In this document: piece after piece, positions 45,347-56,271 of the stretch
How positions within the stretch are numbered: position 1 is the first letter of the stretch
How the letters are laid out: each line of letters opens with the position of its first letter
Origin: Holophagaceae bacterium
GTDB lineage: Bacteria; Acidobacteriota; Holophagae; Holophagales; Holophagaceae
Reading direction: 5' to 3'
NCBI GenBank assembly: GCA_016720465.1
Contig: JADKKO010000004.1
Coordinates: 372,001-436,000, forward strand
Length of the DNA: 64,000 nucleotides
The notes under the pieces: generated by a model
Seen by the model: the letters and a program-made list of their open reading frames with translations, nothing else
Database searches by the model: none
What the model was told of the DNA's origin: nothing
Translations under genes and position numbers: made by a program

Positions 45347-46715
45347 CCCTGCCGCCCATCATCTCGGCAATGAGGAAGGCCATCTCCAGGCTCTGGGTCT
45401 GGTTGAGCCTCGGGTCGCATCCGGTTTCGTAGGCCCGGTGGAGGTCCACTTCCGAGAGCTGTTGGCTGCCGCCCAGGCATTCCGTCACTTCCTGCCCGGT
45501 GAGCTCGAAATGCACCGCGCCGAGGTTGGAACCCAGCTCGCGATGGATCTCCAGGGATTGGCGCAGCTCCGAAAGGATCTGCTCGAAGTCCCGCGTCTTG
45601 AGCCCGCGCGCGGTCACCAGGCCGTTGCCATGCATGGGATCGCAGCTCCACAGCACCGGGTGGCCGGAAGCCTGCACGGTCCGGATGAGCCCCGGCAGCG
45701 CATCGCACACGCGATCCGCGCCCAGCCGCGGTATGAGCACCAGGCGTCCCGCCTCCTTCCCGGGATCCAGCGCGGCCAGCAGCCCGCGGACTTCGCCGCC
45801 GGAGGCGCCCGGTCCGAGTTTGACGCCGATGGGATTCCGGATGCCCCGCAAGTACTCGATGTGCGCGCCATCCAGGGCGCGGGTCCGCTCGCCCACCCAC
45901 AGCATGTGCGCACCCAGATTGTAGTGGTCTCCACCACCTGGAGCCCCGCACGTCAGAGCCTCTTCGTAGGGGAGGAGCAGGGCCTCGTGGCTGGTGAAGA
46001 ATTCCCCGGTCCGCAGGTAGGTGCCTTTGGTCCCGGCAATGGCATCGATGAAGTCGATGGACTCCCTCACCTGTTCCAGGATGCGGGGGTAGGCTTCGAT
46101 GCTCCTGGTCGAGCCCGGCAGCTCCCAGCGCTCGGGGTGGTGCAGATCGGCGAAGCCCCCCACCACGAGCGCCCGCAGGTGATTCAGCGTGGCGGAGGCG
46201 TGGAAGTACGCTTCCACCATGCGCCGCGGATCCGGACGCCGTGCGGCTTCCGTGGCTTCCGCAGAATTGATGAGGTCCCCCCGGTAGCTTGGAAGCTCCA
46301 CCCCATCCACCAGCTCCGAATCCTTCGAGCGCGGTTTGGCGTATTGGCCCGCGATGCGGCCCACCTGGAACACCGAACGGCGGCCGCCGTGGGTGATGAC
46401 CACGGACATCTGGAGGAGGATGCGCAGCTTGTCGGAGATGGCGGCCGGAGTGCAATCCGCGAATTGCTCCGCGCAATCCCCGCCCTGCAGCATGAAGCGC
46501 TTGCCGGCCCCCGCTTCCGCGATCTGGCAGCGGAGGTCTTCCACTTCCTCGGGCACCACCAGGGGCGGCAGGCGGCGAAGCTGGCGCAGGTTCGCCTCAA
46601 GCAATTCCTCATCTTGATAGCGAGGCTGTTGCGCAGCGGCTTTGCGCCGCCAACTGCCCGGTGTCCAGGCCGAGGGCCTGGAGCCGGTTTCGGGAAGAGA
46701 TGCGATGGCTTGCAT
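45336..46715 (-). CDS. 3-deoxy-7-phosphoheptulonate (DAHP) synthase, class II
   Basis: 459 aa from ATG 46715. It belongs to the class II (plant/Mycobacterium type) family: RFMLQGGDCAEQFADCTP, GRIAGQYAKPRS, SYRGDLINS, TSHEALLLPYEEALT, LGAHMLWVGERTRALDGAHIEYLRGIRNPIGVKLGP, WSCDPMHGN and HFELTGQEVTECLGG. It condenses phosphoenolpyruvate and erythrose 4-phosphate, the first step of aromatic amino acid synthesis. An apparent Phe/Tyr leader-peptide attenuator lies directly upstream, so expression is probably tied to aromatic aminoacyl-tRNA supply. Confidence 0.95.
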   Translation of the reverse strand: MQAIASLPETGSRPSAWTPGSWRRKAAAQQPRYQDEELLEANLRQLRRLPPLVVPEEVEDLRCQIAEAGAGKRFMLQGGDCAEQFADCTPAAISDKLRILLQMSVVITHGGRRSVFQVGRIAGQYAKPRSKDSELVDGVELPSYRGDLINSAEATEAARRPDPRRMVEAYFHASATLNHLRALVVGGFADLHHPERWELPGSTRSIEAYPRILEQVRESIDFIDAIAGTKGTYLRTGEFFTSHEALLLPYEEALTCGAPGGGDHYNLGAHMLWVGERTRALDGAHIEYLRGIRNPIGVKLGPGASGGEVRGLLAALDPGKEAGRLVLIPRLGADRVCDALPGLIRTVQASGHPVLWSCDPMHGNGLVTARGLKTRDFEQILSELRQSLEIHRELGSNLGAVHFELTGQEVTECLGGSQQLSEVDLHRAYETGCDPRLNQTQSLEMAFLIAEMMGGRATR

Positions 46716-46736
46716 GGATGCTCCTGAAAAGGAAAA

Positions 46737-46765
46737 CCCCCGATCCGCTGGAAGCGAATCGGGGG
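46737..46765 (-). terminator. Attenuator terminator in the DAHP synthase leader
   Basis: On the minus strand CCCCCGATTCGC pairs with GCGGATCGGGGG (one T-G pair, loop TTCCA) and is followed directly by TTTT (46733-46736). It lies between the leader peptide and the ATG of the DAHP synthase gene. Its 5' arm can alternatively pair with GAGTCGGAGG (46802-46811) inside the leader reading frame, giving an antiterminator with one mismatch and one G-T pair. Confidence 0.8.
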
Positions 46766-46788
46766 TTCAGGTCTGGTTCTGATCTGGG

Positions 46789-46863
46789 TTAGTTCAGGCC
46801 TCCTCCGACTCGCGCCAAGGTGCGAAAGCCAAAGCAATAAAAGGAGGTCCGGAGGTTGTTCAT
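46789..46863 (-). CDS. Phe/Tyr-containing leader peptide of the DAHP synthase attenuator
   Basis: 24-codon reading frame starting at ATG 46863 (AGGA upstream) and ending at TAA 46789-46791. Residues 8-13 are FYCFGF, with three Phe TTT codons and one Tyr TAT codon within six codons. A CCTCC-rich segment (46843-46855) at codons 3-7 can pair with the GGAGGAGG later in the frame. A ribosome stalled at FYCFGF would cover that segment and free the GGAGG region to pair with the 5' arm of the terminator. This matches the logic of pheA/trp attenuation. Confidence 0.75.
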   Translation of the reverse strand: MNNLRTSFYCFGFRTLARVGGGLN

Positions 46864-46964
46864 GGGTCCTGCTGCGCCTGATGCGTTCATCCACCATGCC
46901 TGAAACGGCCTTCGGGATCAAGGTGGCCGCCCGCACGGGTCCGGTCCCGATAAGCTAGGGGTTC

Positions 46965-48763
<1,799 letters not shown>

Positions 48764-48767
<4 letters not shown>

Positions 48768-49855
48768 AACGTTCAGACTTCCATTTCGATCTGCCGGAGG
48801 AACTCATCGCCCAGCATCCGGCGCCGGAACGGGATGGCGCGCGCCTGCTGGTGGTGGATGCCCGGACGCGGACCCTCTCGCACAGCGCGATCCGGGACTT
48901 GCGGGAACTCATTCCCGCCGGATCGGTCCTGGTGCCTAACGATGTGAAGGTGCGCCATGCGCGGCTGATCCTGCGGCGCAAGGGTGGGGGAGCCGGTGAA
49001 GCCCTTCTGTTGCAGGCCTTCGGCGACGGCTCGTTCGAAGCCATGGTGCGGCCTGGCGCGCGGCTGAAACCCGGCGCCATCGTGAAGGTGGTCTCGCCGG
49101 CCGATGGCGCGGAGCAGGCTGAATTGCACATCGGCGACACTCTGGATGAAGGCCTTCGAAGAGTCCACGTGGTGCGGGATGGGCACCTGCTGGACTGGGA
49201 CGCGGTCGACCGCATCGGCCGCCTTCCCCTGCCGCCCTACATCACGCACCTGGCCGATGAAACGGACGAGAGCCGCTACCAGACGGCGTTCCATGCGAGC
49301 CAGGGTGAAGCCGTGGCGGCCCCCACGGCAGGGCTGCACTTCACCCAGGCCCTGATCGCCGCGCTGAAATCGAAGGGTTGCGATTGGATGCCCGTGAGGC
49401 TCCACGTGGGGCTCGGCACCTTCCGCCCCATGACCGTCGGAGACATCGAGGACCATCCCATGCATGAGGAGCGCTTCGAGATCCCTGGATCCACGTCTTC
49501 GGCGCTGACTCCAATATTGAAAGACCGCAGCCGGCCCCTGGTTTGCATCGGCACCACCAGCCTGCGGACCCTGGAAGCGGCGTGGGACGGCCACGGGCTC
49601 AAGGCCTCGGGCGCCACGCGGATTTTCATCAAGCCTGGGTACAGGCTCCGCACCGCGGACCATCTGCTCACCAATTTCCACCTGCCGGAAAGCACGCTCT
49701 TCGTGCTGGTTGCCGCGCTGCTGGGGTTGGACTTCGCCAAAGCGGCCTATGCGGAGGCCGTGGCCCGGAGGTACCGGTTTTTCAGCTACGGCGACGCCAT
49801 GCTCATTTTAAATGCGCGCCGTCCTGACTACCCCCCGATCGAACAGGACATCTAG
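48764..49855 (+). CDS. queA: S-adenosylmethionine:tRNA ribosyltransferase-isomerase
   Basis: 363 aa. Typical QueA features: FHFDLPEELIAQHPAPERDGARLLVVD at the start, VLVPNDVKVRHARL, ADETDESRYQTAFHASQGEAVAAPTAGLHFTQ, RLHVGLGTFRPM, CIGTTSLRTLEAA and TRIFIKPGYRL followed by LLTNFHLPESTLFVLVAALLG. It transfers the ribosyl part of SAM to make epoxyqueuosine in tRNA. The ATG overlaps the ABC transporter stop by 4 nt. Confidence 0.96.
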
Positions 49856-49863
49856 TCCTGTCC

Positions 49864-49947
49864 TCCCCCCCCAACCTCCCCCGGGGGCGGGGTTCGGGGG
49901 GGGGGGCGGGGGGGGGGGGGCCCCCCTTTTTGTGTGGGGGGGGGGGG
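49864..49947. repeat. G/C homopolymer-rich segment between convergent genes
   Basis: Runs of C8, C5, G5, G11, G14, C6 and G14 alternate with a few other bases. Part of it (CCCCCCCCAACC to GGGGTTCGGGG) can form a hairpin, so this may be a terminator for queA and the convergent small membrane gene. Such long G runs are prone to base-calling and assembly error, so the exact sequence is unreliable. Confidence 0.5.
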
Positions 49948-49975
49948 CCTGATCCCATGGGATGAAGCGCCGACT

Positions 49976-50323
49976 CTATAAATATTCGATGAACTGGTGG
50001 ACCACGGGAATCTTGTGCCGCTTGCCTTTGGATGCCTGCAGGACAGAGGTGACGGACATGCCCAGGCACCAGAGCAGCCAGATGGGGAGCAGCACCCGCA
50101 GGGCGAGGATTCCGAAGATCGGGAACAGTCCAGAGAACACGAGCGCAAGGCCGATGATGATCTCCGTGAGGGCCAGCAGCACGCCCTGCCGGGCGTTCCA
50201 GAGCATCTCCTCGTCTTCGCGGTTGCGCAGGTAGGGGACGAAGGCCCATGGCCCGGCGTAGCAAAGTATGAGATCCCTCAGGCGTTCGCCCTCGTAGAGC
50301 GGACCTTGTGCTTCCAGCTGCAC
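49976..50323 (-). CDS. Small membrane protein, DUF4870-like
   Basis: 115 aa from GTG 50323, chosen because GGGAGG lies 6 nt upstream. Three hydrophobic segments can be seen: LRDLILCYAGPWAFVPYL, GVLLALTEIIIGLALVFSGLFPIFGILAL and LLPIWLLWCLGMSVTSVL. The RNREDEEMLWNARQGVLLAL segment before helix 2 resembles the DUF4870 motif in which residues xxFHAKQGLLL precede a membrane pair. Function unknown. It ends convergent to queA. Confidence 0.65.
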   Translation of the reverse strand: MQLEAQGPLYEGERLRDLILCYAGPWAFVPYLRNREDEEMLWNARQGVLLALTEIIIGLALVFSGLFPIFGILALRVLLPIWLLWCLGMSVTSVLQASKGKRHKIPVVHQFIEYL

Positions 50324-50498
50324 GAAAACCTCCCCTTGGAGATTATGCCGCCGTTCAAAAATCGCCAAGCCGTCAAAAGGGCCTTGAGAACCCTTCGCAA
50401 AGATTTCTAAACCTTTCGGCGGCTCGTGGGTCCATCCATGAACCTGCCCTTGCCCTGCCCGTTCTCCTCCAAGATCCTGGGACTGACATCGAGGATCC

Positions 50499-50993
50499 AT
50501 GCGCCCGCACCGTTTCATCTATCCAATTCTGGCGTTGCTCTCCGGCTGCGGCGGCGGCGGTTCCAGCAGCGGCGGGGGGACCACGCCGCCCCCTTCCAAC
50601 CAGGTCTGTCCCATGCCCGCGGTTATCCCAGCGCCCAAATTCAGCGCCGACATCCTGCCGGCCCTTCAATCCTCGTGCGGATCCGCGACGAGCACCTGCC
50701 ACGGCACCGGGGTCCTGCGCATCGTTTTTTCACCCAACCGCACCGCCACAGAGATCTACTCGGATCTGACCAATCCCAATGCGGGCCGGGCCCCGGCAGG
50801 CTGGGTCGAAATCAAGCCCGGCGACCCAGCCCATTCCTGGCTCATTGAGAAAATATCCCCCGCGGACGGCAGCAAGCCCCGGGATTCGTCCGGCCAGGTT
50901 TCGGGCGATGTGATGCCGCTGGGTTCTGTGCTCTGCGCCAATTCCATCGCCAACATCCGCGCCTGGGTCCAGGCCGGCGCCCCTAACAATTAG
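50499..50993 (+). CDS. Lipoprotein with cytochrome-like cysteine motif
   Basis: 164 aa. Signal peptide with lipobox LLSGCGGGGSSSGGG, then a Pro/Gly linker. The mature part FSADILPALQSSCGSATSTCHGTG resembles the N-terminus of Planctomycete-type cytochrome c modules, but spacing is C-x6-CH instead of CxxCH, so heme attachment is doubtful. The later part (PGDPAHSWLIEKI, VMPLGSVLCANSIANIRAWVQAGAP) fits the same family. It begins a likely operon with the DUF1800 and DUF1501 genes. Confidence 0.75.
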   Translation: MRPHRFIYPILALLSGCGGGGSSSGGGTTPPPSNQVCPMPAVIPAPKFSADILPALQSSCGSATSTCHGTGVLRIVFSPNRTATEIYSDLTNPNAGRAPAGWVEIKPGDPAHSWLIEKISPADGSKPRDSSGQVSGDVMPLGSVLCANSIANIRAWVQAGAPNN

Positions 50994-51026
50994 CTCCATC
51001 CCACCCCTTCCCGCCAAGGAGGACCC

Positions 51027-52565
51027 ATGGCCACGTTTGATGCCCAACAAGGTTCATGGGCCGCGCCGGATGTGATGCATTTCGCGCGGCGCGCGGGTTT
51101 TGGTGTGACGCCGGAAGCGGCGGCCACCCTGGCTGCGCAACCGATCGGCGCCACCATCGACGCGTGGATCGACCAGAACGCGGATATGGCCGCGTTCAAT
51201 GCCGCGCTGCCCAAGGCCGACGTCATCAACGACCCCGTCCGGGGCGCGATACCGGCGGATCCGGCCCCGCACCCATTCCGCCTGGAAGGTTGGCGGAGGC
51301 AGAGCGGCATTCCCAACGCCCAGAGCCATTTCGCCTGGCGGATGCAGTTCAACCCGAATCCCCTCCAGGAAAAACTGGCCCTTTTTTTCCATCAGCTCTT
51401 CGCGACAGGCGCTGAAAAAGTCGACAACACCGCCTTCACGGTGAAACAGATCGATCTGTTCCGCGCCATGGGCACCGCCAAGTTCGGAGACCTGCTCCTG
51501 GCGGTGAGCAAGGATCCGGCGATGATGATCTGGCTGGACACGGTGCTGAACCGCGTGCGGCCCGGCTCGATCGACATTCCCAATGAGAACTACGCCCGGG
51601 AGATCCTGGAGCTGTATTCCCTGGGCGTCGACAACGGCTATAACCAGCAGGACATCACGAACCTCGCCAAGGCGCTGTCTGGCTGGACCTACACGCCGCT
51701 GGACCTCCAGCCGGATCCCAACAACCCCCAGCTCCTGCGCCCCAACGATGCGGCCTTCCGCGTGAACACAAACGTCCACGCGACGGGCTCGGTGGCTTTC
51801 CTCGGCACGACCTTCGACATCGGGGCTCCCAGCAATTTCGGGGATGCCTGCGTCGCCGCCATCCTCACCCAGCGGGGCACCAACTGCGCGGCCTTCCTCG
51901 CCAAGCGTCTGCTCACCTTCTTCGTGAATCCGAATGCCAGCTCCGCGGCGCTTTCGGATCTCCAGTCCCTGATTTTGGCCCAGGATTTCGACCTGAAGGC
52001 CATTCTCAAGCTCCTGTTCAAATCAGCGTATTTCTTCGATGCCGGCAATCGCTACAACCTCTATGAGGGGCCTGTGGCTTGGACCGTCCGGATGAGCCGC
52101 ATGCTCTGCCCAGGCCTCGCCGCGGCCGTCGTCCCCACCCTTCCCAGCTTCCCCGCGTGGCGGGCCGTGGTCCCGTTCTTCGAAAATGCCGGCCAGGCTG
52201 TGCTGGATCCCGCCGGCCCCAACGGCTGGGCCGAACATGCGGGGTGGATCAACAGCAACACGGCCCGCTACCGCGGAAAGCTCGCGGCCTCCCTGGCCCT
52301 GGGGGAAATCCTGTTCGGCAGCCAGATGATCTTCCCCTCCACCGTGGCGAGCTGGTTCCCCGCCGCGCCCGCCTCGCCCCAGGCCGTCTACGACCGCTTG
52401 GCGGCCCTGCTCCAACCCGCGCCCGTCCCGGCCCCGGTGCAGGCCAACTGGCTGAACGGGCTCTGGACCTCGGGCTTCACCTGGGACAGCTCCGCCGCCA
52501 CGCAGGCCAAGGTGCGGGAGCTGGCCTTCTTGATCCTGTGCTCTCCTCACGCCCAATTGCACTGA
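51027..52565 (+). CDS. DUF1800 domain-containing protein
   Basis: 512 aa. DUF1800 features: HFARRAGFGVTPEAAATL at the start, LQEKLALFFHQLFATG, MMIWLDTVLNR, NENYARELLELYSLGVDNGY-like sequence (NENYAREILELYSLGVDNGYNQQDITNLAKALSGWTY), LGTTFDIGAPSNFGDACVAAIL and RLLTFFVNPNAS. No signal peptide is evident. The family is of unknown function but is nearly always paired with a DUF1501 protein, as here (19 nt downstream). AAGGAGG stands before the ATG. Confidence 0.9.
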   Translation: MATFDAQQGSWAAPDVMHFARRAGFGVTPEAAATLAAQPIGATIDAWIDQNADMAAFNAALPKADVINDPVRGAIPADPAPHPFRLEGWRRQSGIPNAQSHFAWRMQFNPNPLQEKLALFFHQLFATGAEKVDNTAFTVKQIDLFRAMGTAKFGDLLLAVSKDPAMMIWLDTVLNRVRPGSIDIPNENYAREILELYSLGVDNGYNQQDITNLAKALSGWTYTPLDLQPDPNNPQLLRPNDAAFRVNTNVHATGSVAFLGTTFDIGAPSNFGDACVAAILTQRGTNCAAFLAKRLLTFFVNPNASSAALSDLQSLILAQDFDLKAILKLLFKSAYFFDAGNRYNLYEGPVAWTVRMSRMLCPGLAAAVVPTLPSFPAWRAVVPFFENAGQAVLDPAGPNGWAEHAGWINSNTARYRGKLAASLALGEILFGSQMIFPSTVASWFPAAPASPQAVYDRLAALLQPAPVPAPVQANWLNGLWTSGFTWDSSAATQAKVRELAFLILCSPHAQLH

Positions 52566-52584
52566 TCGCCAACCGGAGGGGTCC

Positions 52585-53907
52585 ATGTCTTCACGCCGTC
52601 AATTCATCCAGACCACCCTGGCCGGGAGCGCAGCCCTGGCGGGCTTCACCGCCTGCAGCGGCGGCAGCAGCACTTCCTCGGACACCGGCGGGGGACCTCC
52701 GCCTCCTCCGCCGCCGCCTGCCATCGCAGGCCCCATCCTGGTGCTGGTGCAGATCCAGGGGGGCAACGATTGGCTCAGCATGACCCCGCCCACCAGCGGA
52801 GCCAACGCGGGCGCCTATGCCACCAACCGCCCGGCCCTCGCCATACCCGCCAGCAATCTCACGGACCTCGGCAGCGGCATCGGCTTGATCAAGGACTGCA
52901 CCGGATTTGATCTGGTGCACGCCGCGGGCAAGATCGCCTGGATTCCCGGTGTCGGGATGCCCAATCCCAATCTCTCGCACTTCACCGCCACGGACTACTG
53001 GGGGCAGGGCGCCGCGGTTCCGGACGGCACGGGTTGGCTGGGACGCTGGGGGGATGCTGCCTTCGCCGCCACGGATGTCCTGCGCGGCATCACCACGACC
53101 TCGGACATCATTCTGATGAACCATGGCCGGAAGCGGGATTTCGTGGCCATCACGACTTCCGCGGGCTTCAACTATCCGACCTACCTGCGCAGCGGCGCCC
53201 AGGTGCCGGATTCCAATTTCCTGAAGAGCGGCTACGCCTTCAGCCTGAACAATCCCGGAACGGCCATCGATGTCTCCACCGCCGCCTCCGAGGGCAAGCT
53301 CTTCTACGACGCGGCCAGCCAGTTCAGCACTGCGATCGCCACCCGCACGCCTTCGGTGCCCTATCCCGGCGACGCAGGCTACGCCATCGCGAATGTCAGC
53401 AGCCAGCTCAGCACCCAGTTGAAACTGGTGGCCCAGATGATCGCCAGCGGCATTCCCGGCCAGGTCTACACGGTCCGCCTCGGGGGCTTCGACACCCATA
53501 GCAACCAGGCGAACGACTATCCACGCCTCATGCGGGCCCTGGGCGGCAGCATCAAGGCCTTCTACGACGACCTGGCCAGCATCAACACGACCGTGAACAG
53601 CCAGGCCGTGAAGGCCCAGGACCGCGTCATGGTCGTGGGCTGGAGCGAATTCGGGCGCCGCATCAAGGAGAACAACGGCGGCACGGACCATGGCACTGCC
53701 ATCCTGGCCTTCGCGTTGGGCAACATGGTGAAGGGCGGATTCTACGGCCAGGGCTATCCGGATCTCACCAAGCCCGACGCCAACGGGAACATGGTGTTCA
53801 CCACGGATTTCCGCAGCGTCTACGCCACCATCCTGGAGCGGTTCCTGGGCTACAGCGATAGCAAGGGGATCCTGGGTTCCACCTATTCAACCTTGGGATT
53901 CCTGTAG
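52585..53907 (+). CDS. DUF1501 domain-containing protein (Tat-exported)
   Basis: 440 aa. The N-terminus MSSRRQFIQTTLAGSAALAGFTAC carries a twin-arginine motif and a lipobox-like cysteine. The DUF1501 core is seen in ILVLVQIQGGNDWLSM, RLGGFDTHSNQANDYPRLMRALGGSIKAFYDDL, MVVGWSEFGRRIKENNGGTDHGTAILAF and KGGFYGQGYPDL, features shared with alkaline-phosphatase/sulfatase-like folds. The C-terminus ends cleanly. Likely periplasmic or surface-located and acting with the DUF1800 protein; substrate unknown. Confidence 0.9.
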   Translation: MSSRRQFIQTTLAGSAALAGFTACSGGSSTSSDTGGGPPPPPPPPAIAGPILVLVQIQGGNDWLSMTPPTSGANAGAYATNRPALAIPASNLTDLGSGIGLIKDCTGFDLVHAAGKIAWIPGVGMPNPNLSHFTATDYWGQGAAVPDGTGWLGRWGDAAFAATDVLRGITTTSDIILMNHGRKRDFVAITTSAGFNYPTYLRSGAQVPDSNFLKSGYAFSLNNPGTAIDVSTAASEGKLFYDAASQFSTAIATRTPSVPYPGDAGYAIANVSSQLSTQLKLVAQMIASGIPGQVYTVRLGGFDTHSNQANDYPRLMRALGGSIKAFYDDLASINTTVNSQAVKAQDRVMVVGWSEFGRRIKENNGGTDHGTAILAFALGNMVKGGFYGQGYPDLTKPDANGNMVFTTDFRSVYATILERFLGYSDSKGILGSTYSTLGFL

Positions 53908-53909
53908 TC

Positions 53910-55139
53910 CTAGTCCTTCTCCATGAAATCCAGATCCCGGCCATGGGTGTCCTCGAGGCCTGAAAGACTGAACGCCGCCAGGGCGAAGCAGACCAGCCCC
54001 ACGACCCAGGCCGCGCCGAGCAGTCCGAGCGGAGCCTTCAGCATCAGGAAACCGCTGGTGATGAGCACCACCGAGCCCCGGAGGAAATTGGGCACCGTTG
54101 TGGCGACGGTGGCCCGCAGGTTGGTGCCGAACTGCTCCGCGGCGATGGTGACGTAGACCGCCCAGTAGCCCGCCGCCAGCCCCATATAGGCCATCAGGAC
54201 GTACATCCAGAAGGTGCTGAAGCCGCGGCTCAGGAGAAACACCGCCACGCCCACGAAGGCCGCGGACATGAAGATGCCGACCACCTTGGTGCGGCTGCCC
54301 CAGGCCTGGCTCAGGAAGCCCGAGACCAGGCTGCCGACCGTGACGCCGCTGTAGCAGCAGGCGATGGCCACGCCAGGATCCAGTTTTCCCGCCACGCGCA
54401 GGCTGGGTCCGAATTCCGGCGAGAAGATGATCAGGATGCCCATGATGAACCACAGGGGCAGGCCGATGAGGATGCACCGCAAGTAGCGTCCAAAGCGGCT
54501 CCAGGCCGTGAACAGACTTAAGAAATCCCCCCGTTTCACCGAAATGCCTTCGGACTTCTGGAACATCAGGCTCTCGCGCATGCCCAGCCTCAGGCAAAGC
54601 AGCAGGATCCCAAGGCCGCCGCCCGCCAGATAGGCATGCTGCCAATTCAGGTAACGCCCCACCAAGGCCGCGGTCACGGTGCCGAAGACACCCACCGATG
54701 CCACCACCGCCGTGCCGTAGCCGCGCAATTCCTTGGGCAGGACTTCGGAAACCAGTGTGACGGCCGCGCCCAGCTCGCCGGCAAGGCCGAGTCCCGCCAT
54801 GAACCGCCAGAAGGCGTAGCTGGGAATGCCCGTCACAAAGGCGTTGGCGATATTCGCGACCGAGTACAGCGCGATGCTGCCGAAGAGCGTGGACAGGCGG
54901 CCCTTGCGATCCCCCAGCACGCCCCAGAAAATGCCGCCCAGCAGCATGCCCGCCATCTGGGCGTTCAGCAGGAAAGCGCCCATGGTGATCTGGGCTTCGC
55001 CCGGCGCGATGCCAAGGGCCGTCAGGCTGGGCTGGCGCACGATGGGAAACAGCAACAGATCGAACATGTCCACGAAGTAGCCGAGGGCCGCGACGAACAC
55101 AGTCAGGTTGAAGATGCTTCGAATGGGTGGGCGGCTCAT
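53910..55139 (-). CDS. Major facilitator superfamily transporter (sugar/metabolite:proton type)
   Basis: 409 aa from ATG 55139 with about 12 membrane helices. MFS loop motifs: GGIFWGVLGDRKGRLSTLFGSI (motif A between helices 2 and 3) and RFMAGLGLAGELGAAVTLVSEVLPKELRGYGTA, typical of the metabolite:H+ symporter group (carboxylate/sugar type). The substrate is not predictable. It converges on the DUF1501 gene, ending 3 nt away. The frame continues upstream, but the ATG chosen starts the conserved helix 1. Confidence 0.85.
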   Translation of the reverse strand: MSRPPIRSIFNLTVFVAALGYFVDMFDLLLFPIVRQPSLTALGIAPGEAQITMGAFLLNAQMAGMLLGGIFWGVLGDRKGRLSTLFGSIALYSVANIANAFVTGIPSYAFWRFMAGLGLAGELGAAVTLVSEVLPKELRGYGTAVVASVGVFGTVTAALVGRYLNWQHAYLAGGGLGILLLCLRLGMRESLMFQKSEGISVKRGDFLSLFTAWSRFGRYLRCILIGLPLWFIMGILIIFSPEFGPSLRVAGKLDPGVAIACCYSGVTVGSLVSGFLSQAWGSRTKVVGIFMSAAFVGVAVFLLSRGFSTFWMYVLMAYMGLAAGYWAVYVTIAAEQFGTNLRATVATTVPNFLRGSVVLITSGFLMLKAPLGLLGAAWVVGLVCFALAAFSLSGLEDTHGRDLDFMEKD

Positions 55140-55221
55140 TGGGACAAGGTAGCCGATTGGACGAGGCAAAGAAACGTGCGGGATGCCAACCTTGATGAAC
55201 CTGTTTTTTTTCCTACACGCC

Positions 55222-55495
55222 CTAAGAGCGTGTCTTAACATTCCCCCGCGCCGCGCTGGGAGCGCCGGGCGAGCAGGGCAAGGCAGCCGACCACGGCGTA
55301 TTGGCCATACGCCACGGGAGGGTAACGCAGCCCAGCGAAGCCCGCCGCCCCAGCCCGAAGGGACGGGGCCAGCCGCGCGCATCGCGGCGTCACGGGCCTT
55401 GAGCGTATGACCGATACGCCGCTGCGGCCCCTTCCTTGCGCTGCATCGCGGCTGACCTCCGTCGCGGCACGGGGGAATGTTAAGACACGCTCTAG
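55222..55495. mobile_element. Inverted-repeat element (MITE-like), copy 2
   Basis: 274 nt including flanks. The arms are a perfect 24-bp inverted repeat beginning AGAGCGTGTCTTAACATT and ending in CCCCCG. Flanks are CTA on the left and TAG on the right, as for copy 1. The 225-nt interior has no protein-like reading frame; it contains a CCCCAGCCCGAAGGGACGGGG block that matches the loop of copy 1 in inverse orientation. The right end coincides with the stop codon of the TSUP gene. The element is presumably mobilised in trans. Confidence 0.78.
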
Positions 55496-56271
55496 CGCTT
55501 GGTCGCCAACAGCACCGCTGTCACCAGAACCAGGCCCACGAAGGCCAGGCGAAGGGAGGAGCCATCCATGCGCGTGGCGCCCCGAGCGCCCACGTAGGCC
55601 CCCGCCGCGAAACCCAATCCCACCCCGCCCATGAGCGCCCAAGGAAAACCCGCTTGGGCCTGGGCGTAGATCAGCACGCCCGGCAGGCCGATGGGCGGCA
55701 GCATCACCGCAAGGCTCGTGACCTGGGCCTCGGTTTGGGAAAACCCGAGCCACCATACCAGAAGCGGAATCATGACGATGCCGCCGCCGATGCCCAGCAG
55801 GCCCGAGGCCATGCCGCCCGCGAATCCGATGGCCAGGCCCGGAACCCAGTACTCCGTGGTGGGGCGGTCCATGGCGCCCGCCCGGCCTGCGCCGCCGCTT
55901 CGCTGCGTGAGCATCCGGAGGGCCACCAGGAGCAGGAAGAGGACGAAGCCCCAGCGCATGGGCCGCTCAGGGATGGCATTGGCAAGCCAGCTCCCGGCCA
56001 AAACACCGAACAGGAACCCGAGGATGAGCATCCCGACCAGCGACCATAGAATCCGCACGCCGCTGCGGTGATAGTGCAGCACCGCCGGAAACCCGATGGG
56101 CAGCAGCATCACCGAAAGCGTCACTCCTTGAGCCCGATGCTGGTCCAGGCCCAGCGCCAGCGCCAGCAGGGGCACCAGCACGATCCCGCCGCCGATCCCG
56201 AAAAGCCCCGATAGCGCGCCTCCGGCCAGGCCCGCCCCCAGCCCCGCCAGAACCTGCGTCCCTGGGCTCAC
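55492..56271 (-). CDS. TSUP-family (TauE/SafE) transporter
   Basis: 259 aa with about eight membrane helices in two repeats, each starting with the family motif: GALSGLFGIGGGIVLVPLLALAL and GMASGLLGIGGGIVMIPLLVWWL. TSUP proteins move small anions such as sulfite, sulfoacetate or thiosulfate. The stop codon TAG is formed at the border of the inverted-repeat element. Its ATG overlaps the stop of the upstream secreted-protein gene by 4 nt. Confidence 0.9.
   Translation of the reverse strand: MSPGTQVLAGLGAGLAGGALSGLFGIGGGIVLVPLLALALGLDQHRAQGVTLSVMLLPIGFPAVLHYHRSGVRILWSLVGMLILGFLFGVLAGSWLANAIPERPMRWGFVLFLLLVALRMLTQRSGGAGRAGAMDRPTTEYWVPGLAIGFAGGMASGLLGIGGGIVMIPLLVWWLGFSQTEAQVTSLAVMLPPIGLPGVLIYAQAQAGFPWALMGGVGLGFAAGAYVGARGATRMDGSSLRLAFVGLVLVTAVLLATKR

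Noticed and set aside
55235..55756. Leftward open frame through the second inverted-repeat element
   Set aside because: Arg/Gly/Ala-rich sequence with no domain; it overlaps the TSUP gene and the element.
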